DNA from: Paenibacillus pasadenensis
GTDB lineage: Bacteria > Bacillota > Bacilli > Paenibacillales > Paenibacillaceae
Assembly: GCF_023715725.1 (NCBI RefSeq)
Contig: NZ_JAMBOT010000017.1
Coordinates: 1-64,000, forward strand
DNA: 64,000 nucleotides
Direction: 5' to 3'
Numbering within the stretch: the stretch's first letter is position 1; each line of letters starts with the position of its first letter. The position numbers and the translations under genes are program-made. The notes under the pieces are model-generated. The model did no database searches and was not told the origin of the DNA. It was given only the letters and a program-made list of their open reading frames with translations. Of this stretch, positions 61,047 through 64,000 are shown piece after piece.

Positions 61047-61073
61047 CAATTCCTATTTAATTACTATGAATTG
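61047..61073. promoter_or_regulatory. 27-bp dyad over the transcript start of the organosulfur operon
   Basis: CAATTC and GAATTG are separated by 15 bases and lie right after the -10 box. This is a typical operator position. A CymR-like or other sulfur regulator is a guess from context only. Confidence 0.5.
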
Positions 61074-61074
61074 A

Positions 61075-61103
61075 ATCATAACAAAGCTTTATTGTTTCGT
61101 CAA
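61075..61103 (-). promoter_or_regulatory. Promoter of the organosulfur operon
   Basis: The minus strand reads TTGACG, 17 bases, TATGAT, about 200 bases before the binding-protein ATG. Confidence 0.75.
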
Positions 61104-61205
61104 TAAGTATACGAGCCCTTTTTTTCGACCATGCTAAAGTTAAAAGGGATGCCTCCCGCTGCCTCGGCAGCAGCAAGAAGGAGGCTTTATGAAAGGATTG
61201 AGCTT

Positions 61206-61370
61206 ATGCCCGGCCTGATTCAGCTTGCTCTCCTTATCATCGCAATCTTGTTTGTAGGACTCGTGCTGCACTGCATCCGCAAAGGTGTGCTCCGCGAGCG
61301 TTACGCACTGCTCTGGCTCGGTGTCAGCGGCGGAATGCTCGGCATGTTTGCTCTCCCGCTGCTTGTATAG
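61206..61370 (+). CDS. Small two-helix membrane protein, resembles truncated DUF2304
   Basis: The 54-aa product starts MPGLIQLALLIIAILFVGLV, 8 bases after AAAGGA. The first helix is followed by RKGVLRERYALLWLGVSGGM and a second helix ending LPLLV. The loop KGVLRERYALLWL resembles the start of DUF2304 proteins, which are about twice as long, so this may be a truncated or minimal version. A nine-codon frame with a stronger site (AAGGAGG, ATG at 61189) overlaps its start. A terminator follows at once. Confidence 0.6.
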   Translation: MPGLIQLALLIIAILFVGLVLHCIRKGVLRERYALLWLGVSGGMLGMFALPLLV

Positions 61371-61382
61371 CCATTGGTCCAT

Positions 61383-61423
61383 AAAAAAGCATGGCCTGCA
61401 CTTCACACAGGCCATGCTTTTTG
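61383..61423 (+). terminator. Intrinsic terminator after the small membrane protein
   Basis: AAAAGCATGGCCTG and CAGGCCATGCTTTTT form a perfect 14-base stem with a short loop. It is symmetric enough to work on both strands. Confidence 0.9.
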
Positions 61424-61450
61424 ACTTAGATTGGGCTATTCATTACAACG

Positions 61451-61488
61451 AAAAAGCTGCTCCCCCTATGACAGGGAAGCAGCTTTTA
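61451..61488 (-). terminator. Intrinsic terminator after the monooxygenase at 61508
   Basis: The minus strand shows AAAAGCTGCTTCCC, 7 bases, GGGGAGCAGCTTTTT. Confidence 0.88.
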
Positions 61489-61507
61489 AACGTTATTGGG
61501 TTCCGTG

Positions 61508-62002
61508 CTACAGCTTGTCCGCTCCAAGTGTAAACAGCACCTCGTGCACGGAAAGTTTAGCTCCTAGCATCAGCTCGCGCGGGTTCGGAGCACCGGGCTG
61601 CGAGCCGGCATGCGCTCCCGGAGCAGGAGCAGAACCGCCATGCTGCTGCACGGAGCCGGATGCCTCCGCCGCCGTCTCGCCTGCGACCGGATTGCCGTCC
61701 GTAGCCGTACCGCCCATGGGCTGAACCGGATCGGCTTGAGCCTGTCCGTCCTGCACCGGGGGAGCAGCTGGACGCGCATGCGCCTGTTTGAACGAGTCGC
61801 TGTTCACCCAGTTGTCAAAGCTTGATTTATCCTGCCAGTGAGTGACTACCTTCAGTTCGTCGGCTTCCTCGTCGCGCGAAAGCAGAAGCTCCATACCCTC
61901 AAATCCGGGCATCAAGTGTACGCCTTTCGGATTTTTGAAGCGCTCGGCCACCTGTTCCCCGAAGCCGCTTTTAATGCGAATGGTATTCGTTACAACGATC
62001 AT
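61508..62002 (-). CDS. IsdG-type heme-degrading/ABM monooxygenase with a low-complexity insert
   Basis: The 164-aa protein has the ferredoxin-like ABM fold. It shows N6, W65 and H75, placed as the catalytic Asn/Trp/His triad of IsdG/IsdI, with MPGFEGMELLLSRD and LKVVTHWQDKSSFDNWVNSD around them. If active it would open heme to release iron. Residues about 77-143 are rich in Ala, Pro, Gly and Gln (no hydrophobic core) and separate the triad from the last strand, KLSVHEVLFTLG. Standard enzymes are near 108-120 aa, so this is a disordered insertion. It lies between clpC and the small membrane gene. Confidence 0.85.
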   Translation of the reverse strand: MIVVTNTIRIKSGFGEQVAERFKNPKGVHLMPGFEGMELLLSRDEEADELKVVTHWQDKSSFDNWVNSDSFKQAHARPAAPPVQDGQAQADPVQPMGGTATDGNPVAGETAAEASGSVQQHGGSAPAPGAHAGSQPGAPNPRELMLGAKLSVHEVLFTLGADKL

Positions 62003-62108
62003 CTGTACCTCTCCCTTCTGTATTCAAACGTTAATCTCTAGATTAATTACCCGTTCGACAGCGGCTTTCCTTCGGCATTCTCCAGTCATTCTTGAACGAT
62101 CTATGTAC

Positions 62109-62144
62109 AAAAGCGGCTCCGGCCCGCAAAGGGCCAGAGCCGCT
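62109..62144 (-). terminator. Intrinsic terminator after clpC
   Basis: The minus strand shows AGCGGCTCTGGCCC, loop TTTGC, GGGCCGGAGCCGCTTTTG. The stem is strong but the T-run short. Confidence 0.8.
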
Positions 62145-62171
62145 ATCAATCCGCTTTAAACCTTCGGCGCT

Positions 62172-64000
62172 TTACTTCGCAGCCGGAGCTTCTTCATTCG
62201 GCTTATGCTCAGGATTAGGCGTAACGGTCAACCCGCCGTTTTCCTCATCAATGACAAGCATATAGCCCTTTTTGATCGTGCCCATCAGCAGCTCCTCGGA
62301 CAGACGGTCCTCGATATGCTTCTGGATGGCACGGCGCAGCGGACGCGCTCCGTAAGCCGGATCGAAGCCTTCTTTAGCGAGGAAATCCTTCGCTTTCTGA
62401 GTGAGCTCAAAGTCCACTTCCTGCTCACGCAGCCGCTTGCGCAGCTCGTCGGACATAAGTGTTACGATCTGAGCGATATGCTCCTGTCCCAGCGAGTGGA
62501 ACACGATCGTTTCGTCGATCCGGTTCAGGAATTCAGGACGGAAGCTCTTTTTCAGCTCGCCCAGCACTTTTTCCTTCATCTGGTTGAACTCGCGTCCCGC
62601 ATCATGCTGCGCGGTGAAACCAAGCGTGGAATTGCGCTTGATCTGATCAGCGCCGACGTTGGACGTCATAATGATCAGCGTATTGCGGAAATCGACGACG
62701 CGGCCCTTGGAATCCGTCAAGCGTCCGTCCTCCAGCACTTGCAGGAGAATGTTGAACACTTCCGGGTGAGCCTTCTCGATTTCGTCGAGCAGAACGACGG
62801 AGTACGGTTTGCGGCGAACCTTTTCGGTCAGCTGGCCGCCTTCCTCATACCCGACGTAGCCCGGAGGCGCTCCGACGAGACGGGAGGTGGAGTGTTTCTC
62901 CATGTACTCCGACATGTCGATGCGGATAACGGCGTTTTCGTCGCCGAACATCGCTTCGGCCAGTGCACGAGCCAGCTCCGTTTTGCCGACGCCAGTAGGG
63001 CCAAGGAAAATAAAGCTGCCCATCGGGCGTTTCGGATCCTTCAGACCGGCGCGCGAGCGGCGCACGGCACGGGATACCGCTTTGACCGCATCGGATTGGC
63101 CGATAACGCGGTCATGCAAAATATCTTCCATTTTGAGCAGACGCTGCGTCTCCTCTTCGGCCAGCTTGCTGACCGGAATCCCCGTCCAGCCGGCTACGAC
63201 CTGAGCGATATCCTCCGGCGTTACCTCGGAATCAGTGCGTCCCTGTTTTTCTTTCCAGCTGTTTTTGGTCGTATCCAGCTCTTCGCGGATCTTTTGCTCT
63301 GTGTCGCGCAGAGCGGCTGCTTTTTCGAACTCCTGGCTCTGAACGGCCGCGTCCTTCTCCTTGCGCACTTCATCCAGGCGACCCTCAAGCTGCTTGAGAT
63401 CCGGCGGAATCGTGTACGTGTGCAGCCTTACTTTGGAGCTGGCCTCGTCAATCAGGTCGATTGCTTTGTCCGGCAGGAAACGGTCCGTAATGTAACGGTC
63501 GGACAGCTTAACGGCTGCTTCAATCGCCTCGTCGGTAATTTTGACGCGGTGATGCGCCTCGTAACGGTCGCGCAGGCCGTGCAAAATTTGAATCGCTTCG
63601 TCCGGCGTAGGCTGATCAACCGTAATCGGCTGGAAGCGGCGCTCCAGAGCGGCGTCCTTCTCGATATATTTACGGTATTCGTCCAGCGTCGTAGCGCCGA
63701 TGCACTGCAGCTCGCCGCGCGCCAGAGCCGGCTTCAGGATGTTGGAGGCGTCAATTGCGCCTTCCGCCCCGCCCGCTCCAATCAGCGTGTGCAGCTCATC
63801 GATGAACAGAACGATATTGCCTGCTTGACGAATCTCATCCATGATTTTTTTCAAGCGGTCCTCGAATTCGCCGCGGTACTTCGTACCCGCTACGACAGAG
63901 CCCATATCCAGCGTCATAACCCGTTTGTCGCGCAGCGTCTCCGGAATTTCATTGGCTACGATCTTTTGAGCCAAGCCTTCCGCAATCGCTGTTTTACCTA
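62172..64000 (-). CDS. clpC: ATP-dependent Clp protease ATP-binding subunit ClpC (5' end outside window)
   Basis: AAA+ unfoldase that feeds ClpP and answers to McsB/MecA adaptors. About 609 residues are present, starting inside the D1 Walker A (GKTAIAEGLAQKI). Then come D1 Walker B FIDELHTLIGAGG and a UVR-type coiled middle domain (LDEVRKEKDAAVQSQEFEKA). D2 has Walker A GPTGVGKTELARALAEAMFG and the C-terminal domain. The N-terminal Clp_N repeats lie beyond 64000. A terminator separates it from the accessory block that follows. Confidence 0.97.
   Translation of the reverse strand, partial: GKTAIAEGLAQKIVANEIPETLRDKRVMTLDMGSVVAGTKYRGEFEDRLKKIMDEIRQAGNIVLFIDELHTLIGAGGAEGAIDASNILKPALARGELQCIGATTLDEYRKYIEKDAALERRFQPITVDQPTPDEAIQILHGLRDRYEAHHRVKITDEAIEAAVKLSDRYITDRFLPDKAIDLIDEASSKVRLHTYTIPPDLKQLEGRLDEVRKEKDAAVQSQEFEKAAALRDTEQKIREELDTTKNSWKEKQGRTDSEVTPEDIAQVVAGWTGIPVSKLAEEETQRLLKMEDILHDRVIGQSDAVKAVSRAVRRSRAGLKDPKRPMGSFIFLGPTGVGKTELARALAEAMFGDENAVIRIDMSEYMEKHSTSRLVGAPPGYVGYEEGGQLTEKVRRKPYSVVLLDEIEKAHPEVFNILLQVLEDGRLTDSKGRVVDFRNTLIIMTSNVGADQIKRNSTLGFTAQHDAGREFNQMKEKVLGELKKSFRPEFLNRIDETIVFHSLGQEHIAQIVTLMSDELRKRLREQEVDFELTQKAKDFLAKEGFDPAYGARPLRRAIQKHIEDRLSEELLMGTIKKGYMLVIDEENGGLTVTPNPEHKPNEEAPAAK

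Noticed and set aside
60878..61060. SAM (S-box) riboswitch before the organosulfur operon
   Set aside because: The conserved GGCCC...GATGAA...CGGCAACC blocks of S-box leaders are absent.

Overview
The window looks like a chromosomal segment of a Paenibacillus-type member of the Bacillota. This rests on the gene order (clpC, radA, disA, yacL, ispDF, gltX, cysES, mrnC, rlmB, rae1, sigH, secE-nusG, ribosomal and RNA polymerase genes, cwlD, salA), strong AGGAGG-type ribosome binding sites, frequent TTG/GTG starts, zinc-type S14, L33 and L36, and a base composition slightly above 50% GC. Almost everything is on the minus strand, so the biological order runs from position 64000 down to 1.

Region 64000-48900 begins with the 3' part of clpC. 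An accessory block then interrupts the usual clpC-radA junction. It holds an IsdG-like monooxygenase with a low-complexity insert, a tiny two-helix membrane protein, an organosulfur ABC importer operon (binding protein, ATPase, permease, FMN monooxygenase) with a structured leader, and a plus-strand two-component system. The conserved order resumes with radA, disA, pssA and yacL. Between pssA and yacL lie two small plus-strand genes, an array of ten 51-bp repeats, and two copies of a structured dispersed repeat.

Region 48900-39300 carries ispD, ispF and gltX, then a cysteine T-box (specifier TGC) in front of cysE-cysS-mrnC-rlmB-rae1, and then sigH. Region 39066-34794 holds rpmG-secE-nusG, rplK-rplA, an L10 leader with rplJ-rplL, and rsmC. 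Region 34741-22148 holds rpoB-rpoC, ybxF, rpsL, rpsG, fusA and tuf. Region 22073-6745 is one S10-spc-alpha supercluster from rpsJ to rplQ, including secY, adk, map, a KOW protein, infA and rpoA. It is followed by another copy of the dispersed repeat, then truA, rplM and rpsI.

Region 4800-1 contains a second break in conserved order: a nucleoside hydrolase and the sulfate assimilation pair cysH-sat sit between rpsI and cwlD. The start of salA/mrp closes the window.

The core genes serve transcription, translation, protein export and proteolysis. The accessory genes share a sulfur theme: organosulfur uptake and oxidation, sulfate activation and reduction, and T-box-controlled cysteine synthesis and charging. 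I see no phage, transposase, CRISPR, rRNA or tRNA gene. The least explained elements are the covarying dispersed repeat, the 51-bp hairpin array, the leader of the organosulfur operon, and several strong hairpins between translation genes.
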